Shown: positions 54,179 through 63,047 of the stretch, in pieces
Numbering within the stretch: the stretch's first letter is position 1
How the letters are laid out: every line of letters begins with the position of its first letter
Translations under genes and position numbers: made by a program
Notes under the pieces: model-generated
What the model saw: only the letters and a program-made list of their open reading frames with translations
Told to the model about the DNA's origin: nothing
Database searches by the model: none
Assembly (NCBI RefSeq): GCF_002192695.1
Contig: NZ_MTLG01000104.1
Span: 62,001-126,000 of the forward strand
DNA: 64,000 nt
Direction: 5' to 3'
Source: Achromobacter xylosoxidans
GTDB taxonomy: Bacteria > Pseudomonadota > Gammaproteobacteria > Burkholderiales > Burkholderiaceae_B

Positions 54179-57100
54179 ATGCCCTTGCGGATGCCCAAGC
54201 TTCGGTTAACCCGCCGGGTCGGCAAGATTCTTCTGGGTATCGCGGCATTCGTACTGGTCCTTTTCGGGGTTGCCGCCTGGCAGGTCCCCAAAGTGCTGCA
54301 CAACGTCCTGGTGCAGGACGTCTCCAAGATGATCGGGCGGGAAGTCTCCGTCGGCGACATCAGCTTCAATCCCTTCACGCTGACCGTCCGCGCGCGCGAC
54401 CTGGCCGTGGCCCAGCCCGATTCGCAGACGCCGCTTCTGACGCTGGCCGAGCTGGACGTCAGCGCGGCCTGGACTTCCCTGTTCTGGTTTGCGCCGGTCG
54501 TCGATCGAATGACGCTGCGCGAGCCTAACATCGCCATCGTCCGCGAGGACGTCACGCGCTTCAATTTCTCTGATATTCAGCAACGAGTGGCCGAATTGAC
54601 GGCCGCCCAGCCCGAAGAACCGCCCAAGCCGGACGAAGGGCTGCCGCGCTTCTCGCTGAACAACATGGTGATCGAGAACGGCACCATCACGCTGGACGAC
54701 AAGGTCACCGGCCGCAAGCAGGTGGTCGACGAGCTAGGCGTGGGGGTGCCGTTCATCTCCACTTTCGGCTACGCCACCGACATCGATGTGCAGCCGCGCG
54801 TGCACCTGCGCATCAACGGCAGCCCCTTCGATTTGAACGGCGTGGCGCGCCCCTTCGACAAGGTGCCCTCGTCCACGCTGCGCGTGGCCTTCAATGGCCT
54901 GCAACTGGAAAAGTGGGCGGACGTCTGGCCGATGCCCCTGCCGTTCAAGGTCGAGAGCGCGCTGCTCGATTCCAACCTGCAAGTGGTGTTCGAACAGCCC
55001 AAGGACGCGCCGCCCAAGATCCGCGTGGTCGGAGACCTGGGCCTGCGCCGGCTGGACCTGCGCGACACCGCTGGCGCCAACCTCGTTGCCTGGAGCGCGC
55101 TGACCGTCAGCCGCCTGGAGCTGGAACCCATTGCGCGCCACGCCTATGTGGGCGAGGTGGGCTTGTGGGCGCCGCAGATCCACGTGCGGCGCTATGCCAA
55201 TGCAAACCTGAACTGGCTGGACGTGGTCGCCGGGCTGAAGCGGCTGGGCGGCGTCGAGCCGACCGCCACGCCGGTGGCCGACAAGCTGCGCAAGGCCAGC
55301 GGCCTGGATCCCGCCAAGGCGGGCGGCAAGGCCGACCCGGCCATGGCTGCGGCCAAGGGCGCGCCGGCCGCAACCGCGGACGCCGCCGCCAAGGGCGCCG
55401 CGCCGGCAGCGGCTGCGGCGACGGGCACGCCTGCCGCCACCGCCGGCGCCGCGTCTCCAGCCGTTTCCGCTCCGTCCCCGGGCGCGCCGGCCGCTTCCTC
55501 GGCGGCTCCCGCTGCCCCTGTCGCGGGTGCTCCCGCGGCCCCGTCCGCCACGGCTCCCGCAGGAACCCCGGCCGCGGACGCCGCCGCGCCCCAGCCGGCG
55601 TCCGCGCCCACGGAATGGAAGGTCGAGCTGGACGCCTTCAATCTGCACGAAGGCGAGGTCTACGTTGCCGACGCGGTCAGCAAACTGGACTACGTGATGA
55701 CGGGCCTGGCCGCGACGGTCGAGGGCGTTGCCCTGCCGCAGGTGCCGGACCAGCCGATCAATCTGTGGCTGACCATGGACAACAGCACCGATGGCGGTTG
55801 GCTTCGCGCCAAGGGCCCGCTGGTCCTGAAGCCGCTATCGCTGGAACTGGGTGTGCGCCTGGGTAACATCGCGCTGGCGCCGTTGGCGCCGGCCGTGCGC
55901 AACGCCTCGCCCATCGCGCTGCTGGATGGCCGCCTGGCCGCCAGCGCGCAGGTCCACGTGAAGGAAAGGAATGGCGCGGTGGACGCATCGGCCAGCGCCG
56001 TGCAGGCCGACCTGACGCAGTTCAAGGCTCGCGACGAATCCCTCAAGCCCGCCGTGGATATCGCGCTGCAAAGCCTGCGCATGACTGCCGACCGCCTGGC
56101 GATGGGGCCGGGCCAGAGCAACTTCACGCTGGCCGCGGCCGGCATCCAGGGCAACGGCAAGCTGGACCTCAAGGGCGCGTTCACGCCGCAGCCGCTGACC
56201 GTGAAAACCTCCGTGGACCTGTCGGAACTGAATGTCGCGTCCTTCGCGCCGTATGCCGCCTCCAGCCTGAATGCCACGGTGCGCGCCATCACGCTGGGCG
56301 CCAAGGGCAATGCGGAGTTCGCTGCCGCGGCCGGCTCGGCGCCGATGAAGGTCAACTGGAAGGGCGGCGTCGAAGTCACCGGCGTGGACCTGCAGGACCG
56401 CGTCAACAAGGACGACTTCCTGAACTGGAAGCGCCTGGGCTTTACCGGCATGGACATCTCGGTGGCGGGCGACAAGATCGGCGCCAAGCTGGGAGACATC
56501 GCGCTCGAGGATTTCTACGGCCGCGTGCTGCTCAATGCGCAAGGCCGCCTGAACGTCATGGATCTGGTGGCGGCCCCCGGCCAGGCCGGCGGCTCCATCA
56601 CCCAGGACACGCAGACGCCCGGCCGCAGCGCCGCGCCGGCGCCCGCGGCGCCTGCCGCCAAGGGGGGCGGGGGCATGCCCGACATCTCGGTGAACAGCGT
56701 CACGCTGAACCGTGGGCGCATGACTTTCACGGACCGCTTCGTCAAACCCAACTACGTGGCCGAGCTGTCCAGCATCGAAGGCTCGATCACGGCGGTGTCG
56801 TCCACCAATCCCCAGCCCGCCAAGGTCAAGGTCACCGGCCGCGTCTACACCACCGCGCCGCTGTCGATCAGCGGCGTGGTGCAGCCTTTTGCCAAGTACT
56901 TGTCGCTGGACCTGAAGGCCTCGGCCAAGGGCGTGGACCTGCCGCGTTTCAATACCTATTCGGCCAAGTACGTGGGCTACCCCATCAAGCGCGGCAAGCT
57001 GTCGGTGGACCTGGAATACAAGATCAAGGACCGTGCGCTGCAGGCCACCAACCATGTGGTGCTGAACCAGCTGACCTTCGGCGACAAGACCAACAGCCCC

Positions 57101-57868
57101 GACGCGACCAAGCTGCCGGTGCTGCTGGCCGTGGCCTTGCTGAAGGACTCGCGCGGCAACATCGACATCAACCTGCCGATTTCCGGTTCGCTGGACGATC
57201 CGGAGTTTTCGGTGGGCGGGATCGTGGTGCGCGTGCTGCTGAACCTGGTGGTCAAGGCCGTCACCTCGCCCTTCAGCCTGCTGGCCTCGGCCTTCGGCGG
57301 CGGCGAAGAGCTGTCCTACGTGGAGTTCGCGCCGGGCAGCGCGGTGCTGACCGAGGACAGCCAGCAGCGCATCGACACGCTGACCAAGGCGCTGACGGAT
57401 CGCCCGGCCCTGAAGATGGACATCAGCGGCCGCGCCGATCCCAAGACCGACATGGAAGGCCTGCGCCAGGCCTGGGTGGACGGCAAGATCCGCGCCGCCA
57501 AGGCCGCCGCCACCACGCCGCGCGGCAAGAAGCCGAATCCGGCGGGCGTCGAGGTATCGGGCGCGGAGCGCGTCAAGTACCTGGAAGAGGTCTACGACGA
57601 CACGGATATCAAGGACAAGCCGCGCAATTTCATCGGCATGTCCAAATCCGTGCCGGCGGCGCAGATGGAAGAGATGCTGCGCAGCGTGGCGCCCGTTGGC
57701 GACGATCAGTTGCGCCAACTGGCCGATGCGCGCGCGCAGGCGGTTTATGAGAAGCTGCAAGCCCAGGAAGGACTCGCGGATCGCGTGTTCATCGTTGCGC
57801 CGCAACTGGACACGGATGGCATCAAGGACGAGGGGCAACCCTCGCGCGTGGACTTCTCCCTGAAGTGA
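54179..57868 (+). CDS. AsmA-like DUF748 protein with C-terminal OmpA-like segment
   Basis: 1229 residues: one membrane helix at about 15-34 (GKILLGIAAFVLVLFGVAAW), then repeated AsmA/DUF748 beta segments (DISFNPFTLTVRARDLAV, FSLNNMVIENGTITLDDKVTGRKQVVDELGVGVPFIS; later GVDLPRFNTYSAKYVGYPIKRGKLSVDLEYKI). A long Ala/Pro/Gly-rich insert of about 95 residues (about 380-477) splits the chain. Near 1047-1100 an OmpA-like piece appears (VEFAPGSAVLTEDSQQRIDTL). AsmA-type proteins act in lipid transport between membranes; this one is probably periplasmic and inner-membrane anchored. Function inferred from the family. Confidence 0.86.
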   Translation: MPLRMPKLRLTRRVGKILLGIAAFVLVLFGVAAWQVPKVLHNVLVQDVSKMIGREVSVGDISFNPFTLTVRARDLAVAQPDSQTPLLTLAELDVSAAWTSLFWFAPVVDRMTLREPNIAIVREDVTRFNFSDIQQRVAELTAAQPEEPPKPDEGLPRFSLNNMVIENGTITLDDKVTGRKQVVDELGVGVPFISTFGYATDIDVQPRVHLRINGSPFDLNGVARPFDKVPSSTLRVAFNGLQLEKWADVWPMPLPFKVESALLDSNLQVVFEQPKDAPPKIRVVGDLGLRRLDLRDTAGANLVAWSALTVSRLELEPIARHAYVGEVGLWAPQIHVRRYANANLNWLDVVAGLKRLGGVEPTATPVADKLRKASGLDPAKAGGKADPAMAAAKGAPAATADAAAKGAAPAAAAATGTPAATAGAASPAVSAPSPGAPAASSAAPAAPVAGAPAAPSATAPAGTPAADAAAPQPASAPTEWKVELDAFNLHEGEVYVADAVSKLDYVMTGLAATVEGVALPQVPDQPINLWLTMDNSTDGGWLRAKGPLVLKPLSLELGVRLGNIALAPLAPAVRNASPIALLDGRLAASAQVHVKERNGAVDASASAVQADLTQFKARDESLKPAVDIALQSLRMTADRLAMGPGQSNFTLAAAGIQGNGKLDLKGAFTPQPLTVKTSVDLSELNVASFAPYAASSLNATVRAITLGAKGNAEFAAAAGSAPMKVNWKGGVEVTGVDLQDRVNKDDFLNWKRLGFTGMDISVAGDKIGAKLGDIALEDFYGRVLLNAQGRLNVMDLVAAPGQAGGSITQDTQTPGRSAAPAPAAPAAKGGGGMPDISVNSVTLNRGRMTFTDRFVKPNYVAELSSIEGSITAVSSTNPQPAKVKVTGRVYTTAPLSISGVVQPFAKYLSLDLKASAKGVDLPRFNTYSAKYVGYPIKRGKLSVDLEYKIKDRALQATNHVVLNQLTFGDKTNSPDATKLPVLLAVALLKDSRGNIDINLPISGSLDDPEFSVGGIVVRVLLNLVVKAVTSPFSLLASAFGGGEELSYVEFAPGSAVLTEDSQQRIDTLTKALTDRPALKMDISGRADPKTDMEGLRQAWVDGKIRAAKAAATTPRGKKPNPAGVEVSGAERVKYLEEVYDDTDIKDKPRNFIGMSKSVPAAQMEEMLRSVAPVGDDQLRQLADARAQAVYEKLQAQEGLADRVFIVAPQLDTDGIKDEGQPSRVDFSLK

Positions 57869-57931
57869 ACCAGGCTGGTCCGGGAGGCGGCGCCCAGCCG
57901 CCCCTGCCAGCTTTTTGCCAGGAGATTCTCG

Positions 57932-58810
57932 ATGAATGACCAGGACGCGCACTTCGACAGCCTGCTTCCGCCCCTGCGGCTGAACCGGCGGGGTTTCATG
58001 GCCACCACGGTGGCGACGGGGTTTTCGCTGGCGGCCGGCCAGGCCGTGGCGCAGACCACGATCACCACGGACGCCGGCGGCCTCGTGGCCGGCAAGGTGG
58101 ACATCCCGGTCAAGGACGGCAAGATGCCCGCGTACCGCGCGGCGCCCAAGGGCAAGAAGGACTTGCCCACGGTGCTGGTGGTGTCGGAGATTTTCGGGGT
58201 GCACGAGTACATCCAGGACGTGTGCCGGCGGCTGGCCCACCAGGGTTATCTGGCCATCGCGCCCGAGCTGTTCGCGCGCCAGGGCGATCCGTCCAAGTAC
58301 ACCGAGATCCCGAAGCTGCAGGCGGAAATCATCGGCAAGGTCCCGGATGCGCAGGTAATGTCGGACCTGGATTCGACCGCTGCCTGGGCCACGTCCAACG
58401 GCGGTAATGCGGATCGGCTGGGCATCGTGGGCTTTTGCTGGGGTGGCCGCCAGGTCTGGCTGTACGCCGCGCATAACCCGAAGCTCAAGGCCGGCGCGGC
58501 CTGGTACGGCCAACTGGGCGGGCAGCCTTCGGAACTGAAGCCCAAATCGGTGCTGAGCCAGGTGAACGAGCTGAAGGCGAAGGTGCTGGGGGCTTATGGC
58601 GGCAAGGACGCCGGGATTTCGATGGCGGACGTGGACAAGATGCGGCTGGAACTGGCGCAGGGTCCGGCTGCGGCGAAGGCTTCGCGGATCGATGTATATC
58701 CGGATGCGCCGCATGCGTTTCATGCGGATTATCGGCCTTCTTATCGGAAGGCTGAGGCGGAGCAGGCTTGGACTCGGATGTTGGATTGGTTCAAGCAGAA
58801 CGGGCTTTGA
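57932..58810 (+). CDS. Tat-exported dienelactone hydrolase-family protein
   Basis: 292 residues. Twin-arginine signal LRLNRRGFMATTVATGFS, cut after about residue 41 (AVAQ). The rest is the dienelactone hydrolase fold: VLVVSEIFGVHEYIQDVCRRLAHQGYLAIAPELFAR, nucleophile Cys169 in GIVGFCWGGRQ, Asp in GAYGGKDAG and His in YPDAPHAFHADY. A periplasmic ester or lactone hydrolase. From about base 58580 to the stop the codons switch to G/T-ending forms, unlike the start of the gene. Upstream gap to the DUF748 gene is 63 bases. Confidence 0.9.
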   Translation: MNDQDAHFDSLLPPLRLNRRGFMATTVATGFSLAAGQAVAQTTITTDAGGLVAGKVDIPVKDGKMPAYRAAPKGKKDLPTVLVVSEIFGVHEYIQDVCRRLAHQGYLAIAPELFARQGDPSKYTEIPKLQAEIIGKVPDAQVMSDLDSTAAWATSNGGNADRLGIVGFCWGGRQVWLYAAHNPKLKAGAAWYGQLGGQPSELKPKSVLSQVNELKAKVLGAYGGKDAGISMADVDKMRLELAQGPAAAKASRIDVYPDAPHAFHADYRPSYRKAEAEQAWTRMLDWFKQNGL

Positions 58811-58840
58811 GATTGTTCTTGGGGCGATCTGCCTAGCTTC

Positions 58841-59014
58841 GTAGGTCGCCCGTCGTCGCGGTCGGCGTGGCGGCTCGCGCCCAAGATTGCGGTCCGGAGC
58901 GTTCGCTCCGGACTGCCCCGTCGTCATCTTCGTCAAGGCCTTCGGCCTTTCCTTCAGATTCCCTCGGGCGCATCGAGGTTGCGAGCCGCCACGCCGCCCG
59001 CGACGACGGGCTAC
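58841..59014. repeat. Long inverted repeat (30-bp arms) with inner hairpins
   Basis: Bases 58849-58878 are the reverse complement of 58981-59010 with one mismatch (29 of 30); GTAG/CTAC flanks extend the pairing. In the roughly 100-base centre, GTCCGGAGC-gttc-GCTCCGGAC (58892-58913) and AAGGCC-ttc-GGCCTT (58935-58949) fold as perfect hairpins. As RNA this would be a long stem with a branched head. Confidence 0.8.
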
Positions 59015-59073
59015 GTGCGTGTTGGCCTGTTGCGCTGCTGGAGCCGTGGTGGGGGGCGAGTCTTGGGCGGCCC

Positions 59074-59107
59074 GTATTAATCGGCCGCGCGGGCGGCCGA
59101 TTAATAC
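59074..59107. repeat. Perfect 15-bp-arm hairpin
   Basis: GTATTAATCGGCCGC and GCGGCCGATTAATAC are perfect arms with a 4-base loop. The arms mix AT-rich and GC-rich halves. A few T residues follow on the plus strand further down (TTGTTTTAAG at 59117), so it could end the dienelactone hydrolase transcript. Confidence 0.75.
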
Positions 59108-59183
59108 ATACGTCATTGTTTTAAGTGTGATTGTGATCGCTGGCGCGCAGGCGTAGGTGGGTTTTCTGATGGCGTCGCCGTCA

Positions 59184-59193
59184 GGGGGGGGGG
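59184..59193. repeat. Homopolymer run of ten G
   Basis: Ten consecutive G on the plus strand, the kind of tract that slips in replication. It lies between two hairpins in the gene-free region and is not at a promoter I can identify. Confidence 0.85.
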
Positions 59194-59197
59194 CGGT

Positions 59198-59258
59198 GAT
59201 GGGTGGCGCGCGGCAGGCAGCCGTTTGCGAATGAAGACCCGTACGCGCGCCACCCATC
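59198..59258. repeat. Inverted repeat with 14-bp perfect arms
   Basis: GATGGGTGGCGCGC (59198-59211) and GCGCGCCACCCATC (59245-59258) are exact reverse complements, 33 bases apart. The spacing suits a stem with a larger loop or a two-site protein target. Confidence 0.8.
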
Positions 59259-59510
59259 CGGCATTGGAGTTCAAGTGACGATTGACCTGGCAACGGGCTT
59301 TGATGGGCCGTCACGAACAATTGCTCGTGAGATTCAAGAGCGCTCCCCATCAGCGCGCAGCGCCATCCGGAATCGCAAGACACCGCGTAAGCCCCCAGAG
59401 GCCGCCCGCGCGGCCGGCCGGGGGCGGGCCCCGCAAGATCCATCGCCACACCCCACCGCCGCGACTGGCGTCTCAAGAACCTGAACCCTCAGAAACAGAA
59501 GCAGAACCTG

Positions 59511-59933
59511 CTACTGCGCCTTTTCCCCCGGCAAGCCATCGCTGACCTCAGCCAACGCCCCCTTCATCTCCTCGTACTCCATCACCCTCTCCCCCTGAAA
59601 CCCGCCCAGCACTCCCCGGCATCCATCCACTCCGGAACGCTTCATCTCTTCCATCATCGCCGTCCCCTCGCCCTGTCCCTTCTGGAACAGCCCGTCATAC
59701 CCGCCCGAGGAAAAGCCATATTCCTGCGCATACTGCAGCAGGTTCTTGCGCGACGTGGCCTGGTGCTGGGCCAGGTCGGGTTCCGAAGCCCCGCAGGCGC
59801 GGGCGGCACCGTTGGAGGCGCCGGCGGCGACGACGAAGGAGTCGTATTGGGCCTGTTCGGCGGCATCGGGAGCCGCCCAGGCCGTGGCGGCCGAGGCCAG
59901 CGTCAGGGCCAGGCTGGTCAAGATCTTGCGCAT
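59511..59933 (-). CDS. Small secreted protein of unknown function
   Basis: 140 residues with a signal peptide (MRKILTSLALTLASAATAWAAP). The mature protein has two Cys (ARACGAS, DGCRGV) and helical stretches; I do not recognise a family. ATG 59933 starts the signal peptide; a longer frame is open but has no good start. Its 3' third shows G/T-ending codons, mirroring the convergent hydrolase gene on the other side of the repeat region. Confidence 0.65.
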   Translation of the reverse strand: MRKILTSLALTLASAATAWAAPDAAEQAQYDSFVVAAGASNGAARACGASEPDLAQHQATSRKNLLQYAQEYGFSSGGYDGLFQKGQGEGTAMMEEMKRSGVDGCRGVLGGFQGERVMEYEEMKGALAEVSDGLPGEKAQ

Positions 59934-60176
59934 CGATGAACCTCCGCATGGGGCCCGCCAGCCGGCGGCGCGGCGTGCGCGGGCGGTGATTGCCAGCACA
60001 ACATTATGGCAATCAGCCGTTTCCAACCCGTGTAGGCGCGGTATGGAGTCGTTTCAGACTGTGCATCTTTTTTTCCCGCGGGGCGGGCGGCCAGCAAGGC
60101 GGCCGCGCAGGAACTATGATGGAGGCTGTGGGGCGCTCCTGCCCCAATGCATTGCCCCTTATTCCTGGAGATCTAC

Positions 60177-60680
60177 ATGACGATCAAAGTCGGCGACCGC
60201 GTGCCGGATGGCACCCTGACCGAATTCATCGAAACCGAATCCGCCGGCTGCTCGCTGGGCCCCAACGCGTTCCAGGTCGCCGACCTGACCCGCGGCAAGA
60301 CCATCGCGCTGTTTGCCCTGCCGGGCGCCTTCACGCCCACCTGCTCGGCCAAGCATCTGCCGGGCTACGTGGAGCAGGCCGCTGCCCTGAAGGCCAAGGG
60401 CGTCGATGAAATCTGGTGCGTGTCGGTCAACGACGCGTTCGTCATGGGCGCCTGGGGCCGCGAGCAGAAGACCGAAGGCAAGGTCCGCATGCTGGCCGAC
60501 GGTTCCGCCCTGTGGACCAAGGAACTGGGCCTGGAGCTGGACCTGATCCAGCGCGGCATGGGCGTGCGCTCGCAGCGCTACTCGGCCCTGATCGTCGACG
60601 GCGTGGTCAAGCAGCTGAACGTCGAAGGCCCCGGCAAGTTCGAAGTCAGCGACGCCGCCACGATGCTGTCGCAAGTCTGA
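60177..60680 (+). CDS. Peroxiredoxin, Prx5 type
   Basis: 167 residues. Peroxidatic Cys56 in FALPGAFTPTCSAKHLPGYV, and the family stretch WCVSVNDAFVMGAWGREQ. Reduces hydrogen peroxide or alkyl hydroperoxides using glutathione or a glutaredoxin; no fused glutaredoxin domain is present. Start ATG 60177 behind TGGAGAT. Single gene. Confidence 0.93.
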   Translation: MTIKVGDRVPDGTLTEFIETESAGCSLGPNAFQVADLTRGKTIALFALPGAFTPTCSAKHLPGYVEQAAALKAKGVDEIWCVSVNDAFVMGAWGREQKTEGKVRMLADGSALWTKELGLELDLIQRGMGVRSQRYSALIVDGVVKQLNVEGPGKFEVSDAATMLSQV

Positions 60681-60707
60681 TCCCACGCAGTTCCTGTTTT
60701 ACCGCTT

Positions 60708-60741
60708 AGCGCAGCGGGCCGCGTTCGCGGCCTGTTGCGCT
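60708..60741 (+). terminator. Terminator-like hairpin after peroxiredoxin gene
   Basis: GGCCGC-gttc-GCGGCC forms the tip, and AGCGCA/TGCGCT the base, with three unpaired bases on each side. No T-run follows. It lies 27 bases after the peroxiredoxin stop and before the MFS gene. Confidence 0.4.
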
Positions 60742-60766
60742 GCCGCCAGCAGCGGTTGCCGACGCC

Positions 60767-62149
60767 ATGCTCGCCACCATCTCATCCTTCTCGTCCCTAT
60801 ACTTCGCGACCTTGCTGATGCTCATCGGCACGGGTCTGTTCAACACCTATATGGGGCTCCGGCTGACAGCGCAGTCTGTCAGCGAAGTGTGGATCGGCGC
60901 CCTGATCGCCGGCTACTACCTGGGCCTGGTGTGCGGCGCCCGCCTTGGGCATAAACTCATCATCCGCGTCGGCCACATCCGGGCGTTCGTCGCCTGTGCG
61001 GCCGTGGCCACCAGCATGATCCTGGCCCAGACGCTGGTCGACTCCATGCCGCTGTGGCTGGTGTTCCGCGTCATTTCGGGCATCGTGATGGTGACCGAAT
61101 TCATGGTCATCGAGAGCTGGCTCAACGAGCAGACCGAAAACCACCAGCGCGGGCGTGTCTTCTCCGTCTACATGGTGGTGTCCGGCCTGGGCACCGTGCT
61201 GGGGCAATTGGCCCTGACCGCCTATGCCACGCTGGATCTGCGGCCGCTGACCCTGGTGGCCATGTGCCTGGTGCTGTGCCTGGTGCCGATCGCGGTCACC
61301 GCGCGCTCGCACCCGCCCACGCCGTTGCCGGCGCCTCTGGACATACGCTTCTTCATGCGGCGCGTGCCGCTGTCGATGACGGTGCTGTTCGTGGCGGGCA
61401 ATCTTTCCGGGGCCTTCTATGGCCTGGCGGCCGTCTACGGCGCCAAACATGGCCTGTCCACCTCGCAGGCGGCCATTTTCGTGGCCGCCGCGGTGACCGC
61501 AGGCCTGCTGTCGCAGTGGCCCATGGGTTGGCTGTCCGACCGCATCAACCGCGCCGGGCTGATCCGCTTCAACGCGCTCTTGCTGGTGCTGCTGCCGGTG
61601 GTCATGTGGGGCTGGATCGTGCTGCCGTACTGGGCGCTGGTGGCCATGTCCTGTGTCTTCGGCGTGCTGCAGTTCACGCTGTATCCGCTGGGCGCGGCCT
61701 TCGCCAACGATCACGTGGAGTCCGAGCGCCGGGTCAGCCTGTCGGCCGTGCTGCTCATGACTTATGGGGTAGGCGCCTGCATCGGTCCGATGATCGCCGG
61801 GGTGCTGATGTCGCTGGCCGGCCCCAGCATGTACTACGTCTTCATATCCGCCTGCGCCTTGATCCTGGTCTGGCAGGTGCGGCCCACGCGCGTCACCGGC
61901 GCGCATCAGGTGGAAGAGGCGCCCACGCATTTCGTGCCCATGCCGGACACGCTGCAGAGCTCGCCCGCTGCGGCGGTGCTGGATCCGCGCGTGGATCCGG
62001 CCACCGACATCGCCATGGAAATGGTGCAGCCCGACGTGGCGCCGGTAGCGGCGGCAGAACCGCCCGCTGCGGAACCGCCAGGCGATGCCGCCAAGGATAC
62101 AGCGGACGACGCGGCCGAAGACGAGCGCCAGGTGCGCACCGGCACCTGA
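60767..62149 (+). CDS. MFS transporter with a long acidic C-terminal tail
   Basis: 460 residues, twelve predicted helices (LYFATLLMLIGTGLFNTYMGLRL; GALIAGYYLGLVCGARLGHKLIIRVGHIRAF; MGWLSDRINRAGLIRFNALLLVLLPVVM). Resembles the YcaD-like MFS group of unknown substrate. After the last helix (about 365) comes a 90-residue hydrophilic tail rich in Ala, Pro, Asp and Glu, unusual in the family. Direction of transport unknown. Confidence 0.85.
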   Translation: MLATISSFSSLYFATLLMLIGTGLFNTYMGLRLTAQSVSEVWIGALIAGYYLGLVCGARLGHKLIIRVGHIRAFVACAAVATSMILAQTLVDSMPLWLVFRVISGIVMVTEFMVIESWLNEQTENHQRGRVFSVYMVVSGLGTVLGQLALTAYATLDLRPLTLVAMCLVLCLVPIAVTARSHPPTPLPAPLDIRFFMRRVPLSMTVLFVAGNLSGAFYGLAAVYGAKHGLSTSQAAIFVAAAVTAGLLSQWPMGWLSDRINRAGLIRFNALLLVLLPVVMWGWIVLPYWALVAMSCVFGVLQFTLYPLGAAFANDHVESERRVSLSAVLLMTYGVGACIGPMIAGVLMSLAGPSMYYVFISACALILVWQVRPTRVTGAHQVEEAPTHFVPMPDTLQSSPAAAVLDPRVDPATDIAMEMVQPDVAPVAAAEPPAAEPPGDAAKDTADDAAEDERQVRTGT

Positions 62150-62165
62150 GGCCGGGATGGCGTCC

Positions 62166-63047
62166 CTACCAGGGCGCCATCAGCACGATGGCCATTAGCG
62201 CCAGCGCGATGCCCAGCAGGTTCAGGCGGGTCAACGGTTCGCGGAAGGCCAGCGCGCCGACCAGCGTGCCCAGGGTGATCACGCCCATGTTCATGGACGC
62301 GAACACCAGCGCGGGATGCTCGGGCAGCGACTGGTGCGCGCGGATGTAGGTCAGGATGTTGCCGAAGTTGGCCAGCCCCAGTGCCGCGCCCGCGGCCAGG
62401 TGGCGCAGCTGGCAGCGTACCCGGCGCCACAGCAGGTAGGCGAGCATCAGCAGCCCGGCGATGACGAAGGCCAGCAGCAGCCCGCCCGCGAAGGCGGTGC
62501 CAGCGCGCGCCATCTGCTTGAACAGGATGTCGATCACGCCATAGCCCACCCAGACCACCAGCGGCCACAGCCACAGGGCGCGGTTGCTGGCGGCGGTGTC
62601 CTCGCCCGGCGCCTGCGTGCGGGGCGCGCGGCGCAGCAGGCAATACAAGGCGCTGGCGGCCAGCAGCGTCGCGGCCAGCTTGCGGCCGCTTACCGGTTCA
62701 CCGAACAGCAGGAAGGCCGCCAGCAGCGGGATGAACAACGACAGGCGTTGCGCCGCGTCGCTGCGCACGATGCCGGCATGGCGCACGGCCGCGGCCATCG
62801 CCACGAACACGCTGGGCAGCAGCACGCCCAGCGCGGCCAGCACCAGCCAGGGCGTTTGCGGCGCCAGCAGCGCGGCCGGGTCCGGGCGCAGCACGGCCCA
62901 GCAGAGCAGGGCGGCCACCGCGTAGTTCATGGCGATGGCCTGGCGCACGTCCACCTGGTAGCGCCGCGCCAGCTTCAGCAGCACGGCCACGGTCACGCTG
63001 CAGGCGACGCTGGCCAGCAGGTAGAGCAGGCCGGGAGTCAGCGGCAT
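62166..63047 (-). CDS. EamA/DMT-family transporter
   Basis: 293 residues with ten predicted helices in two EamA halves ([23 protein letters not shown] at the start; [19 protein letters not shown] at the end). Probably an exporter of a metabolite. ATG 63047 lies inside the end of bioB: the two overlap by ten bases, so they are co-translated. Convergent with the MFS gene, 16 bases apart. Confidence 0.85.
   Translation of the reverse strand: MPLTPGLLYLLASVACSVTVAVLLKLARRYQVDVRQAIAMNYAVAALLCWAVLRPDPAALLAPQTPWLVLAALGVLLPSVFVAMAAAVRHAGIVRSDAAQRLSLFIPLLAAFLLFGEPVSGRKLAATLLAASALYCLLRRAPRTQAPGEDTAASNRALWLWPLVVWVGYGVIDILFKQMARAGTAFAGGLLLAFVIAGLLMLAYLLWRRVRCQLRHLAAGAALGLANFGNILTYIRAHQSLPEHPALVFASMNMGVITLGTLVGALAFREPLTRLNLLGIALALMAIVLMAPW

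Larger units (their letters stand above)
58811..59510. other. 700-base gene-free region with stacked inverted repeats
   Basis: Between two convergent genes I find no reading frame with family marks on either strand; the open frames present are short or are shadows of GC-rich sequence. The stretch instead holds a long imperfect inverted repeat, two perfect hairpins inside it, a 15-bp-arm hairpin, a 10-G run and a pair of 14-bp arms, each listed separately. It may be a non-coding RNA, a palindromic repeat element or a protein-binding site cluster. Confidence 0.55.

Noticed and set aside
55835..59476. 1213-codon open frame on the minus strand under the DUF748 and hydrolase genes
   Set aside because: It runs across two well-supported genes and the palindrome island; composition is that of an antisense shadow and no domain is visible.
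58867..59545. Short plus-strand open frames in the palindrome island (60-93 codons)
   Set aside because: No ribosome sites of quality, no family marks; residues reflect the repeats rather than a protein.
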